From the NCBI RefSeq assembly GCF_001907195.1, contig NZ_LVWA01000010.1, positions 186,001 to 250,000 on the forward strand: a stretch of DNA of 64,000 bases, in the 5' to 3' direction. Shown here in pieces: positions 53,519-61,980 of this stretch (position 1 is the stretch's first letter; every line of letters begins with the position of its first letter). The position numbers and the translations under genes were made by a program. This DNA comes from Pontibacter flavimaris. Its GTDB lineage: Bacteria; Bacteroidota; Bacteroidia; Cytophagales; Hymenobacteraceae. The notes beneath the pieces were generated by a model. It was not told the DNA's origin. It ran no database searches and saw only the letters and a program-made list of their open reading frames with translations.

Positions 53519-54547
53519 CTACTTTGCCTTCAGCAGCTTAAAGCGGAGCGTGGTGCCCTTGCCCATCTCACTCTTTATGGCGATGAAGGAGCGGTGCGCC
53601 TCGATGATGTGCTTGCAGATGGAGAGGCCCAGGCCAGTGCTGGTGTTATCGCGGGCGCGGCTCTTGTCGACGCGGTAAAAGCGCTCGAAAATGCGGTTGA
53701 TGTGCTCCTCGGCGATGCCGGTGCCGTCGTCTTTTACGGTGATGGTATACTTGCGCTTGCCCTCCTCGAACGTGATCCAGACGTTGCCGCCCCTGCGCCC
53801 ATACTTGATGGCGTTATCGATCAGGTTGATGAGGACCTGGCGGATGCGGTTGGCGTCTGCGTAAAGCATGACCGGCTCCGTGGCCTCTACGTGCAGGGTA
53901 ATCTGCAGCTCGGCAGCCTTTTGCTCCAGTTGCTCGGCCACCTCGTGCGCCAGTTGCGCCACGTCAAAGTTACGCTTGGCCATCTCTACCACGCCTTTCT
54001 CAAACTGCGAGATGCTGATCAGGTCCTGCACCAGCGCGTCCAGGCCGTCGAGGCTTCGGGCTGCCTTCTGCAGGAACTTGTCGCGCACCATGGGGTCGTC
54101 CATGGCGCCGTCCAGCAAAGTATGAATAAAGCCCTGCGCCGCAAATATGGGCGTCTTCAGCTCATGCGACACGTCGGCCAGAAACTCGCGGCGCATCACC
54201 TGCAGGCGCTTCAGCTCGTCTATCTCCTGCTGCTTCCCCTCCGCAATCATGTAGATCTCGTCCTTTATCTTTTTGAGCGGGTCGGCCGCGAAGGTGGAGC
54301 GGCTCTCTACTTTCTTAAAATCCTGCCGCTTGAGCTTCTCCAGGCTGGAGTACACGTGCTTCACCTCCCGGAACACGAGCGCCTCGTACGAGAGATGCAA
54401 CAGCAAAAAGCAGCACACAAACACGATCACCAGCGCCACCACAAACCCACGGGAGGAGAAAGAGCTGGCTAAAGCAAGAAAGGCGGTGAGCACAATTGCT
54501 ACCGCCAATGAGGTTAAAAGGGCAAGCGTACGGGAGTTTAAATTCAT
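53519..54547 (-). CDS. Sensor histidine kinase, PhoR-like
   Basis: A 342-residue membrane kinase with two membrane helices near the N-terminus (residues about 9-28 and 35-54) separated by only a short loop, so no large sensor domain. The phosphoacceptor is H128 in FLADVSHELKTPI. The ATPase part shows N box LINLIDNAIKYGRRGG, G1 VKDDGTGI and G2 STGLGLSICKHIIEAH. It lies three bases after the response regulator gene, forming a two-component pair; phosphate sensing is only suggested by resemblance. Confidence 0.92.
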   Translation of the reverse strand: MNLNSRTLALLTSLAVAIVLTAFLALASSFSSRGFVVALVIVFVCCFLLLHLSYEALVFREVKHVYSSLEKLKRQDFKKVESRSTFAADPLKKIKDEIYMIAEGKQQEIDELKRLQVMRREFLADVSHELKTPIFAAQGFIHTLLDGAMDDPMVRDKFLQKAARSLDGLDALVQDLISISQFEKGVVEMAKRNFDVAQLAHEVAEQLEQKAAELQITLHVEATEPVMLYADANRIRQVLINLIDNAIKYGRRGGNVWITFEEGKRKYTITVKDDGTGIAEEHINRIFERFYRVDKSRARDNTSTGLGLSICKHIIEAHRSFIAIKSEMGKGTTLRFKLLKAK

Positions 54548-54550
54548 GTA

Positions 54551-55240
54551 TCAGTCGGTATTAAACTTGTAGCCGACGCCTTTGATGGTTTTGATGTTCT
54601 CTTCGCCTACTTTCTCGCGCACCTTGCGCACGTGCACGTCCACGGTCCGGGCTATCACATACACATCGCTGCCCCAGATATTGCTTAGCAGTTCTTCGCG
54701 GGTGTATACTTTATTGGGCGTGGCGGCCAGAAAAGCCAGCAGTTCAAACTCTTTCTTCGGCAGCGTTATCTTCTTGTCGCCCTTGTACACGGCAAAGCTG
54801 GTGCGGTCTATCTTCAGGTCGCCAGCCTCAATCACCTTATCCTGCTCCTCCTGGTTTGCTTCGCGGCGGGCAAAAGCCGTGAGGCGGCTCAGCAGCGCGC
54901 GTGGCTTTATGGGCTTGGTGATGTAGTCGTCGCCACCGGCCTCAAAGGCGGCCACCTCAGAGAACTCCTCGGAGCGGGCAGTCAGGAAAATGATGTGCGT
55001 TTGGCGGAATTCCTCCATCTCGCGCAGCTGCCGGCAGGCGGCAATGCCATCCATCACCGGCATCATCACGTCCATCAGGATCACATCCGGTTTTATTTGC
55101 GTGGCCACCTCAATGGCCTTCCTGCCGTTGTCGGCGGTTTCTACCTCATATCCCTCGCGGGTCAGGTTGTACTGTAGCAGCTCTACGATGTCCGGATCGT
55201 CATCTACCACGAGTATTTTGTATTGCGATGCTGTTTGCAC
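54551..55240 (-). CDS. OmpR/PhoB-family response regulator
   Basis: A 229-residue regulator with a receiver domain (acidic pocket DDD at 13-15, phosphoacceptor D57 in VILMDVMMPVMDG, conserved Lys in DDYITKPIKP). Its winged-helix output domain has LPKKEFELLAFLAATPNKVY and VDVHVRKVREKVG, followed by KTIKGVGYKF. It is the first gene of the pair with the histidine kinase. Confidence 0.93.
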   Translation of the reverse strand: MQTASQYKILVVDDDPDIVELLQYNLTREGYEVETADNGRKAIEVATQIKPDVILMDVMMPVMDGIAACRQLREMEEFRQTHIIFLTARSEEFSEVAAFEAGGDDYITKPIKPRALLSRLTAFARREANQEEQDKVIEAGDLKIDRTSFAVYKGDKKITLPKKEFELLAFLAATPNKVYTREELLSNIWGSDVYVIARTVDVHVRKVREKVGEENIKTIKGVGYKFNTD

Positions 55241-55423
55241 GGTATAGGGACTTATGGTTTGTCGTTTATACTACTCAACGCACTGTCTCAGGCTTAGCGG
55301 CTGTGGCTGCTGCGCCTCGTTTCCTATGTAAAGATACCACACATTCCAGCATTCCGGACAGCATCATCAAATCATAACGTTTTGTTAACAAATCCTTAAC
55401 GTGCCCTGGCGGCGGGCGGCAAG

Positions 55424-55456
55424 AAAAAAAGCCAGCTGCTGTAGCTGGCTTCGTTT
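55424..55456 (-). terminator. Terminator after the DUF3108 gene
   Basis: AAGCCAGCT (55429-55437) pairs with AGCTGGCTT (55443-55451). The A-tract at 55424-55430 is the T-run for the - strand transcript. It directly abuts the stop codon of the gene. Confidence 0.85.
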
Positions 55457-56269
55457 TTAGTTTCTGGCAAACAGGAGCTTGTTCTTGAGGTTCTTGTAAT
55501 CGTATAGGTTCACTTTAACGGAACCCACGAACATTTCCGCCTGTATCAGCACCGGTATCTTGTTCTTATCGTCGGAGAGGTAGACGGTAATGGAGTTCTC
55601 GCCCTTGAACATCTCGTTTTTCGGCATGCGCGGCACCAGCTTAATGGCTCTGATGTCGCCGGCCTTGGTGCTCACCACCTCCCGGCCACGGTACTCCACC
55701 TCCATGTCAAAGTTCTCCTCGTCAAAGAAGCCCTGCACGGTGGTTTTATCGCCTACGCGCATGTTGTCGAAGTTCAGCGTGCGCAGGTAGTAAAAGCCGC
55801 TCACAATGTCCTGCACGTTGTCGCTAACCTTATAAGTCTTCTTCTCCGCCTTCTTCGATTTCTTCTTTTTCTCCACATGCGCCTTGTTGGCGTAGTGGTC
55901 AAAATCCACGGTTTCGCGCTTGCGGTAGTTGCCCTCCTCTATGTTACGGAAGGAGCGGTGCGGCACAATGGCGGCCGTGTCGATGTAGGACTGCCAGGTG
56001 TCCCTGATCCTGATGAAGAGGTCGAAGGAGCTGTTGGTTCTGCCGTAAACGGTGGCCTTGTAGCAGGCGCGGTCGTTTATGGTGTGTATGTCCGGGGATA
56101 TATTGATCACCGCCTCGGCGGCCGTGATGGGGCCATAGTGTACTTTATACTTTAGCACCTCACCGGTGCTGAAGCTGTCGTTAGGCAGCTGGCGCATCCT
56201 GTCTTTGGTGGCAAAGCCAAAGATCACGAGCGAAAAAAGTATGAGTACAGGGAAAAACTTTTTCATCAT
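55457..56269 (-). CDS. DUF3108 domain-containing exported protein
   Basis: A 270-residue protein with an N-terminal signal (MMKKFFPVLILFSLVIFGFA), then a beta-rich body: SFSTGEVLKYKVHYGPITAA is typical of the DUF3108 start, with SFDLFIRIRDTWQSYID further on. A lysine-rich segment around EKKKKSKKAEKKTYKVSD interrupts the middle. Probably periplasmic, function unknown. Situated between recA and the two-component pair; own terminator. Confidence 0.82.
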   Translation of the reverse strand: MMKKFFPVLILFSLVIFGFATKDRMRQLPNDSFSTGEVLKYKVHYGPITAAEAVINISPDIHTINDRACYKATVYGRTNSSFDLFIRIRDTWQSYIDTAAIVPHRSFRNIEEGNYRKRETVDFDHYANKAHVEKKKKSKKAEKKTYKVSDNVQDIVSGFYYLRTLNFDNMRVGDKTTVQGFFDEENFDMEVEYRGREVVSTKAGDIRAIKLVPRMPKNEMFKGENSITVYLSDDKNKIPVLIQAEMFVGSVKVNLYDYKNLKNKLLFARN

Positions 56270-56384
56270 GAGTGCCTTCCTTTAGGTGTTAGAGTCAATA
56301 CCTGCTATCAATCAAGTTTTGTACCAACTGTTTCTCAAGGCTTAAGTTATAGAATCTCCTTTTGCTATTCAACTGATTTTAAAC

Positions 56385-56417
56385 AAAAAAGGTGCTACCG
56401 AAGCAGCACCTTTTTTT
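56385..56417 (-). terminator. Terminator after recA
   Basis: GGTGCT (56391-56396) pairs with AGCACC (56405-56410), extended by flanking A and T runs that also pair. It works for the - strand recA transcript. Confidence 0.85.
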
Positions 56418-56439
56418 ATTTCAGGTCGGGAAATAGCGT

Positions 56440-57489
56440 TCACTCGGCTGATGAGGCAGCGGCATCGTCCAGGGCGGCGGCTGCTTTTTCCGGCTCCCCT
56501 TTCACGATCGCTCTGATCTTGTTCTCGATCTCGTCCATCAGCTCCGGGTTGTCCAGCAGGATCTGCTTCACGCCGTCGCGGCCCTGGCCCAGCTTGTCGC
56601 CGTTGTAGGAGAACCAGGAACCTGACTTCTGCACGATGCCCAGTTCCACGCCCAGGTCCAGCACTTCGCCCACCTTAGAGATGCCTTCGCCATACATGAT
56701 GTCGAACTCCACCACTTTAAACGGAGGGGCTACTTTGTTCTTCACCACCTTCACGCGGGTACGGTTACCGGTAATGTTGTCGGCGCTCTCCTTGATCTGG
56801 CCCACACGGCGGATATCCAGGCGCACGGAGGCGTAGAACTTCAGGGCGTTACCGCCCGTGGTTGTCTCCGGGTTACCGAACATCACCCCGATCTTCTCGC
56901 GCAGCTGGTTGATGAAGATACAGGTACAGCCTGTTTTGTTGATCGTACCGGTCAGCTTACGCAGTGCCTGCGACATCAGACGCGCCTGCAGGCCCATCTT
57001 GCTGTCACCCATGTCGCCTTCCAGCTCGCCTTTCGGCACGAGGGCGGCCACAGAGTCAATTACAATAATATCGATAGCGCCGGAGCGGATCAGGTGGTCG
57101 GCGATTTCAAGCGCCTGCTCCCCGTTGTCCGGCTGCGATATCAGAAGGTTTTCAGTGTCGATGCCTAATTTCTGGGCGTATAGTCTGTCGAAGGCGTGCT
57201 CGGCGTCAATGAATGCTGCCAGGCCGCCTTTCTTCTGTGCCTCTGCGATGCAGTGCAAAGTAAGCGTGGTTTTACCAGATGACTCAGGACCGTAGATCTC
57301 TACGACACGGCCGCGTGGCAAACCGCCGACACCCAACGCTATATCCAGGCCCAGTGAACCAGTGGAGATGGCCGGAATGTCCTCAACCTTGTTGTCGCTC
57401 AGCTTCATAACGGTGCCTTTACCGTATGTTTTGTCGAGCTTGTCCATGGTCAGCTGCAGGGCCTTCAGTTTTTCGTTGCTTACGCTCAT
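56440..57489 (-). CDS. recA: Recombinase RecA
   Basis: RecA forms filaments on single-stranded DNA for homologous recombination and SOS induction. From the ATG at 57489 the product is 349 aa ([20 protein letters not shown]). Walker A GPESSGKT is at 67-74; also [42 protein letters not shown] and [20 protein letters not shown]. The open frame extends far upstream, but that part is intergenic by composition. No SOS-box palindrome is obvious upstream. Confidence 0.97.
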   Translation of the reverse strand: MSVSNEKLKALQLTMDKLDKTYGKGTVMKLSDNKVEDIPAISTGSLGLDIALGVGGLPRGRVVEIYGPESSGKTTLTLHCIAEAQKKGGLAAFIDAEHAFDRLYAQKLGIDTENLLISQPDNGEQALEIADHLIRSGAIDIIVIDSVAALVPKGELEGDMGDSKMGLQARLMSQALRKLTGTINKTGCTCIFINQLREKIGVMFGNPETTTGGNALKFYASVRLDIRRVGQIKESADNITGNRTRVKVVKNKVAPPFKVVEFDIMYGEGISKVGEVLDLGVELGIVQKSGSWFSYNGDKLGQGRDGVKQILLDNPELMDEIENKIRAIVKGEPEKAAAALDDAAASSAE

Positions 57490-57649
57490 GTGTGTTTTGT
57501 TAATTAACTTTATATTGATGGTGAAATTACGAATTCGGCACCAATCTACAAAATAGTTTTCAAGTATTTTGCTAATCTTTTTAGTTGCTTGGTGCCGTCT
57601 GATGATAACATAGCTGCACCTGTTTTTGTGCCATACGTAGCCCTTTTTT

Positions 57650-58801
57650 ATGCGCTTCCCGAAAGTTTTTTTCCTGTTGATTTTACTGATTGTAAGCCCA
57701 TTTGCCAAGGCGCAGCTGCATAACCGTGCCCTGCTGCAACCAGTGCGGGTGCAGCAGCAAAATGCTAATGATATTAGGATAGAGCTGCAGGCGCTGGGCT
57801 TCCTGAAGAATAACGAGTACTTTAACAAAATCGCCGACGGCTACACGCTGTTTGGCTATCAGCTTAACCCAAAAGTCACTTACCAACCCACCGAAAACGT
57901 TGTGGTGGAAGCGGGTGCCTTGCTTTGGAAAGACTTCGGCGCCTCAGGCTATGAGGACATCGCGCCTACCTTCACCATTAAAGTGCAGCGGGAGCGCTGG
58001 GCTTTGCTCTTCGGTACGCTGGAGGGAAACCTGAACCACGGCTACATAGAACCCCTCTACGATTTTGAGCGGCTTATACTTAACCGGCTGGAGAACGGCG
58101 TGCAGTACAAGCTGCACACGCCGCGCCTGCGCCTCGATGCCTGGGCCGACTGGGTGAACATGCTCTACCGCGGAGAGGACGACCAGGAGCAGGTGAACGG
58201 CGGCGCGGCGATGGCCATACCTGTGCTCGCGCAGGAAGGGCGGGGCAACCTGTCCGACAGTTTATACTTAACGCTGCCGCTGCAGTTCACGGCCCAGCAC
58301 AAGGGGGGGCAGATAGATGCCTCCGACCTGCCGCTCACTACCGTAGCCAACGCTGCCATCGGGCTGGAGCTGGAGAAGAAGTATAAGCGCCGGGTGCTGC
58401 ACCGTCTCTACACCAAAAACTACGTGGTGGGGTTCAAGGATTTCTCGAACGAGCGGCAGCTGCCGTATGAGCAGGGACATGGTCTATACTTTAATATAGG
58501 TGCCGACACCAAGTACCAGGATGTGATGCTGAGCTACTGGCGCGGCAATGGCTACATCTCCGAGTTGGGCGGCAAGTTGTACCAATCGGCCTCCACCACG
58601 TTTAAAAATCCCGATTACCTGGAGGAAGAGCGGGAGCTGCTCATACTTCGGCTGATGAAGGATGTGGAACTGGAAGAGGGACTGAGCCTGACCCTGCGCC
58701 TGGAGCCGCTCTGGGACTTCAACAACCCCAAACTGGAGTTCTCCAGCGGCCTCTACCTCCACTTTAACACCGATTTTTTCCTGGCCAAGGCAAGGCGGTA
58801 A
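57650..58801 (+). CDS. Predicted outer-membrane beta-barrel protein, unknown function
   Basis: A 383-residue exported protein with signal [20 protein letters not shown]. The body has alternating amphipathic strands with aromatic ends ([40 protein letters not shown]) and ends [12 protein letters not shown]. This suggests a beta-barrel, but I recognise no family. It diverges from recA with 160 bases between starts; its end abuts repeat island C. Confidence 0.75.
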   Translation: MRFPKVFFLLILLIVSPFAKAQLHNRALLQPVRVQQQNANDIRIELQALGFLKNNEYFNKIADGYTLFGYQLNPKVTYQPTENVVVEAGALLWKDFGASGYEDIAPTFTIKVQRERWALLFGTLEGNLNHGYIEPLYDFERLILNRLENGVQYKLHTPRLRLDAWADWVNMLYRGEDDQEQVNGGAAMAIPVLAQEGRGNLSDSLYLTLPLQFTAQHKGGQIDASDLPLTTVANAAIGLELEKKYKRRVLHRLYTKNYVVGFKDFSNERQLPYEQGHGLYFNIGADTKYQDVMLSYWRGNGYISELGGKLYQSASTTFKNPDYLEEERELLILRLMKDVELEEGLSLTLRLEPLWDFNNPKLEFSSGLYLHFNTDFFLAKARR

Positions 58802-58959
58802 GTATAAGAAGAGCAAAATTGAGTAGCTTAAATTTCCCTGGCGTACGCGTCCGCTTGTGCCTTATACTTTATACTTGTGCTATACTTGCATAGCCATACT
58901 TATACTTGCTGGCTATTCTTATACTTCAGTTTATCTTGGGCCATACTTTATACTTCTCT

Positions 58960-58981
58960 GGCGCAAGCGTCCGCTTGTGCC
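58960..58981. repeat. Short inverted-repeat element GGCGCAAGCG/CGCTTGTGCC
   Basis: A 22-bp near-palindrome, reverse version of 27105-27126. A second, more diverged one is at 58840-58861 (GGCGTACGCG/CGCTTGTGCC). Confidence 0.6.
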
Positions 58982-59011
58982 TCTCTTTAGCCCCTGCCTC
59001 CTGCAACTGGA

Positions 59012-59245
59012 CACAAGCTATACTTACTAGCTGTCGCTGATCCTCTAGTTCCCACAAACCTATAGTTTCATTTCATACTTTGGTGCTCTCAAGCCCGAGA
59101 GGGCTCCCCGAAATGCTTCGGGGTAAACTCTCTCGGGCATCGCGCTGTGTTCCCTCCTGCCTCCGCTGCGCTACGGCTGCTCAACAGGTTGAGCACCGGA
59201 TCTCACAAGGCGCTCAACCCAAGGACTGGGACCATACTCGATAGC
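59012..59245 (+). repeat. Dispersed ~235-bp repeat unit, copy C
   Basis: Same blocks as 21724-21926 and reverse 26804-27028: CTAGTTCCCACAAACCTATA, GGCATCGCGCTGTGTTCCCT, GCGCTCAACCCAAGGACTGG. This copy carries an extra small hairpin CCCCGAAATGCTTCGGGG near 59106, absent from copy A. Confidence 0.72.
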
Positions 59246-59254
59246 TCCTGCTTT

Positions 59255-59326
59255 CTGTCATCTCGACCTTTGGGAGAGATCTCTTCAGAATTCCAGATAG
59301 ATTTCTCGCCCTGCTCGAGATGACAG
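59255..59326. repeat. 72-bp palindromic element, copy C
   Basis: Arms CTGTCATCTCGA (59255-59266) and TCGAGATGACAG (59315-59326), identical in arms and length to the copy at 26724-26795, with a diverged centre. Confidence 0.75.
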
Positions 59327-59343
59327 GAAAGGAATAAGTACAG

Positions 59344-59382
59344 CTCCCTCCCCTGTTCTTAGGGGAGGGTTGGGGAGGGGTG
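59344..59382 (+). repeat. G-rich module, copy C
   Basis: CTCCCTCCCCTGTTCTTAGG followed by GGAGGGTTGGGGAGGGG, near-identical to 22279-22318 and placed in the same order after the palindrome. Confidence 0.65.
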
Positions 59383-59405
59383 ACACAAGCCTGGACTACT
59401 AAAAT

Positions 59406-60038
59406 CTAAACAACAGCCGTAGAACTGGCCGCCTCTTGCTGCTGTAGTTTTTCGAAGTCCTGGCGGGTGATGCCGTAGTAGCTCAGGTCCAGCAGCTCGT
59501 CGGAGTCGGCGCCGCGGTAGTCGCAACGCAGCACACCCTCCTTCACAAATCCGCAGCTCTCGGCCAGCGAGCCGTAGCTTTCGTTGGCGCTGGTGCAGCG
59601 CAGGTATACTTTGTTCAGCCCCAGCGGCCCGAAGGCAAACCTGATCACCTCCTGCAGCGCCTCCTGCGCCAGTTGCCGGGTGGCAGGCCAGGCGGCAAAG
59701 TATAACCCCAGCTCAGCCTTCGGTATGGAGCGGTCCAGGTTCTTGAGGGCAATGTCGCCGATGTAGTGGTTGTCCTCCTTCTGCCACACACCAAAGTCGA
59801 AGATGCGGCGGTTCTCCCAGTCGGTGCGTAGTTGCTGCACCTGCGAGCGGGCATCGTCCAGCATGCGCACCCGCGCCAGGCGGCCGGAGAAGGCAGGGTT
59901 CAGGTAAGCCATGTTCTCCTGCAGCAGATGCATAAAATCGTTCTCGTCCCCTTCCTGGTAAGGCCGCAGCAGCAGGTGATCTGTCTCTAACTGCTCATTA
60001 AAGTCTTCAGCAGCAGTAGTATTGTATAAAAAGCTCAT
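59406..60038 (-). CDS. GNAT family N-acetyltransferase, RimJ/RimL-like
   Basis: A 210-residue acetyltransferase from the ATG at 60038 (MSFLYNTTAAEDFNEQLETD). Family blocks: LETDHLLLRPYQEGDENDFM, HYIGDIALKNLDRSIPKAEL, ATRQLAQEALQEVIRFAF (acetyl-CoA loop region) and LNKVYLRCTSANESYGSLAE. An ATG at 60077 would add 13 residues. It differs in sequence from the acetyltransferase at 25.9 kb. Substrate unknown; RimJ/RimL relatives acetylate protein N-termini or small amines. Confidence 0.85.
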   Translation of the reverse strand: MSFLYNTTAAEDFNEQLETDHLLLRPYQEGDENDFMHLLQENMAYLNPAFSGRLARVRMLDDARSQVQQLRTDWENRRIFDFGVWQKEDNHYIGDIALKNLDRSIPKAELGLYFAAWPATRQLAQEALQEVIRFAFGPLGLNKVYLRCTSANESYGSLAESCGFVKEGVLRCDYRGADSDELLDLSYYGITRQDFEKLQQQEAASSTAVV

Positions 60039-60288
60039 GTAGTTTGATGTAAAAGTATGATGCCGTTGTTCCGTCATACGCTAACCACTGCAAAACGTGC
60101 TGCTAGGCCGACAGGTTTCTCGTCCTACCACTGTAACATACTTCTGCCACTAAAAGTACACCTTAGCTGTTCAGCGACTTCATTTAAAGCAAAGCCAAAG
60201 TACATGGCTGCGCGAGAATGAAATGTGGCTTAACACTGGTACGAAACACTGCAGAGAGCCATACTTCGATCAGGAGGTAGAGCCACGA
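60039..60288. other. Gene-free stretch before the 60.3 kb hairpin
   Basis: About 250 bases upstream of the acetyltransferase (or 211 if its start is at 60077) and downstream of the next gene's terminator. I see no gene or repeat apart from scattered near-heptamers. Confidence 0.5.
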
Positions 60289-60338
60289 TAAAAGCAAAAA
60301 GCCACTCCTAAAAGTATGGGAGTGGCTTTCTGCTTTTA
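60289..60338 (-). terminator. Terminator hairpin after the 142-aa gene
   Basis: AAAGCCACTCC (60298-60308) pairs with GGAGTGGCTTT (60319-60329). Outer AAAAGC/GCTTTT pairs extend the stem. The loop has AAGTATG, a one-base variant of the heptamer. A/T runs on both sides. Confidence 0.82.
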
Positions 60339-60349
60339 CTTTATACTTG

Positions 60350-60778
60350 CTACGCGTTCAGGTACGGGTAGTTGAAGTGCTTCGGGCTGTGCAGGTTCTG
60401 CTGGATCATCATGACCTCCAGGGTATGGGCCGTCTCTTTGAAGAACTCCAGGCGGCGGTAGAGCATTTCTTTCTGCAGCACGGTGCCGGTGGCCGTCTTC
60501 ATGTAAGCCTTCTTGTCCTCCAGCACATGGTGCATTATTTCGTTCACCTGCTCTTCGTGCTGGGCATACCACTGCTGGAAGTCGAACAGGCGGGCCGCCC
60601 CCGGCGTGGCTGAGGTAAAATCCAAACCGTGCAGGCGCAGCACATCCGCCAGCAGATCCACCTCCAGTGGGATGGAGATGTTGTAAGGCATTGTGCGCAT
60701 TTCCAGTTTGCTGTTCAGCACGCTCGCGATGCGTGCCAGGTTATCTTTAAAGCGAAGGAATAAAGCAGCCGCTTCCAT
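60350..60778 (-). CDS. Conserved hypothetical protein, helical
   Basis: A 142-residue cytoplasmic protein starting MEAAALFLRFKDNLARIASV and ending SPKHFNYPYLNA. It is predicted mostly helical (FFKETAHTLEVMMIQQNLHS) with no signal or membrane segment. I do not recognise a family. Codon use is like the neighbours; alone between terminator and intergenic sequence. Confidence 0.65.
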   Translation of the reverse strand: MEAAALFLRFKDNLARIASVLNSKLEMRTMPYNISIPLEVDLLADVLRLHGLDFTSATPGAARLFDFQQWYAQHEEQVNEIMHHVLEDKKAYMKTATGTVLQKEMLYRRLEFFKETAHTLEVMMIQQNLHSPKHFNYPYLNA

Positions 60779-60886
60779 ATTTTTATCGGGTATAAGTAAC
60801 TACAAGTATGGGCGCAAAATTACACCAATAAGTTTGAATTGCAATTAACGGGATTTTGGAAGGGGTGGGGGAGTATAAGACCGATG

Positions 60887-60963
60887 CTGTCATCTTGTAA
60901 AGATCCTGGCTGCGGTGTATCGAAGCTGTCGCTACTCGCCAACAGGATCCTTCCAGGATGACA
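60887..60963. repeat. Palindromic element, related type
   Basis: CTGTCATCTTGTAAAGATCC and AGGATCCTTCCAGGATGACA form imperfect inverted arms about 77 bases apart end to end. It resembles the 72-bp palindromes in its GTCATC/GATGAC termini but the centre is different. It lies upstream of the 142-aa gene, between it and the MoxR gene end. Confidence 0.55.
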
Positions 60964-61008
60964 CCGGAAAGATTCACTCATTCGCGCATCCGCTCATTCA
61001 AAATTAGT

Positions 61009-61974
61009 CTACAGCAGCTCCCGGATCAGCTGTTCCTCGGTAACGCCCTCGGCCTCAGCCTTGAAGTTGCGCACGATGCGGTGGCGAAGTATGGGCAGCG
61101 CCACTTCCTGCACGTCCTCAATGTCGGGGCTATACTTGCCGTTGAGGATGGCGTTGCACTTGGCGCCCACAATCAGGTGCTGCGATGCCCTCGGGCCCGC
61201 GCCCCACTCCAGAAACTGGTTCGCCTGCTTCGAGGCCATCGGCATGTTCGGGCGGGTCTGGTGCACCAGCTTCACGGCGTACTCTACCACATTATCAGTT
61301 ACCGGCACGCGGCGCACCAACTGCTGAAAGGCAAGTATGTCGTCGGCGTGCAGGATCTTGCGGAGCTGGTGGGTGGCGGCACCTGTGGTATTCTTCACGA
61401 TCTGCAGCTCCGACTCATAGCTCGGGTAGCCCAGCGTGATGTTGAACATAAAGCGGTCGAGCTGCGCCTCGGGCAGGGGATAGGTGCCTTCCTGCTCAAT
61501 GGGGTTTTGGGTGGCCAGCACGAAGAACGGCTCCGGAAGGCGGTACCTGTGGCCCGCCACCGTTACGGCGTGCTCCTGCATGGCCTCCAGCAGGGCAGCC
61601 TGGGTTTTAGGCGGTGTGCGGTTAATCTCGTCGGCCAGCACGATGTTGGCGAAGATAGGCCCCGTCACGAACCGGAAGTTGCGCTCGTTGTCCAGCGTTT
61701 CGGCCCCCACGATGTCGGAGGGCATCAGGTCAGGCGTGAACTGCACCCGGTTAAAGCTCATGTCGAGCGTGGAGGCGATGGTTTGGATGAGGAGCGTCTT
61801 GGCCAGCCCCGGCACCCCCACCAGCAGGCAGTGCCCCTGACAAAAAACAGCTGTAAGCACCAGTCTTACGACCTCGTCCTGGCCTACGATCACTTTCGAT
61901 ATCTCAGAAGTGAGCTCCCGGTAGGAGCGGTGCAGGGCGTCGGCTGCTTCTTTGTCAGAGGTGAACTGCGTCAT
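61009..61974 (-). CDS. MoxR family AAA+ ATPase
   Basis: A 321-residue AAA+ chaperone-like ATPase. Walker A is GVPGLAKTLLIQ, Walker B LADEINRTPPKTQAALLEAM (the MoxR signature), sensor 1 FVLATQNPIEQEGTYPLPEA and the C-terminal lid ASQHLIVGAKCNAILNG. MoxR proteins assist maturation of metal- or VWA-containing complexes. The usual DUF58/VWA partner genes are not downstream in this window (the next gene downstream is the 142-aa protein); upstream it abuts the SurA-like gene by 6 bases. Confidence 0.93.
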   Translation of the reverse strand: MTQFTSDKEAADALHRSYRELTSEISKVIVGQDEVVRLVLTAVFCQGHCLLVGVPGLAKTLLIQTIASTLDMSFNRVQFTPDLMPSDIVGAETLDNERNFRFVTGPIFANIVLADEINRTPPKTQAALLEAMQEHAVTVAGHRYRLPEPFFVLATQNPIEQEGTYPLPEAQLDRFMFNITLGYPSYESELQIVKNTTGAATHQLRKILHADDILAFQQLVRRVPVTDNVVEYAVKLVHQTRPNMPMASKQANQFLEWGAGPRASQHLIVGAKCNAILNGKYSPDIEDVQEVALPILRHRIVRNFKAEAEGVTEEQLIRELL

Positions 61975-61980
61975 AGTCTG

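Larger units (their letters stand above)
58802..59405. repeat. Gene-free repeat island C
   Basis: About 600 bases without a gene. It holds two GGCG...CGCTTGTGCC elements, seven TATACTT heptamers between 58863 and 59025, one ~235-bp unit, one 72-bp palindrome and the G-rich module, in the same order as island A. Confidence 0.78.

Noticed and set aside
57490..57828. N-terminal extension of RecA by 113 residues
   Set aside because: The upstream in-frame part is basic/Cys-rich and unlike any RecA; the [12 protein letters not shown] start matches the family.
58863..59025. TATACTT copies as promoter -7 boxes
   Set aside because: TATACTTTG looks similar to TAnnTTTG but has the wrong spacing, and most copies are inside genes on either strand with no link to gene starts.
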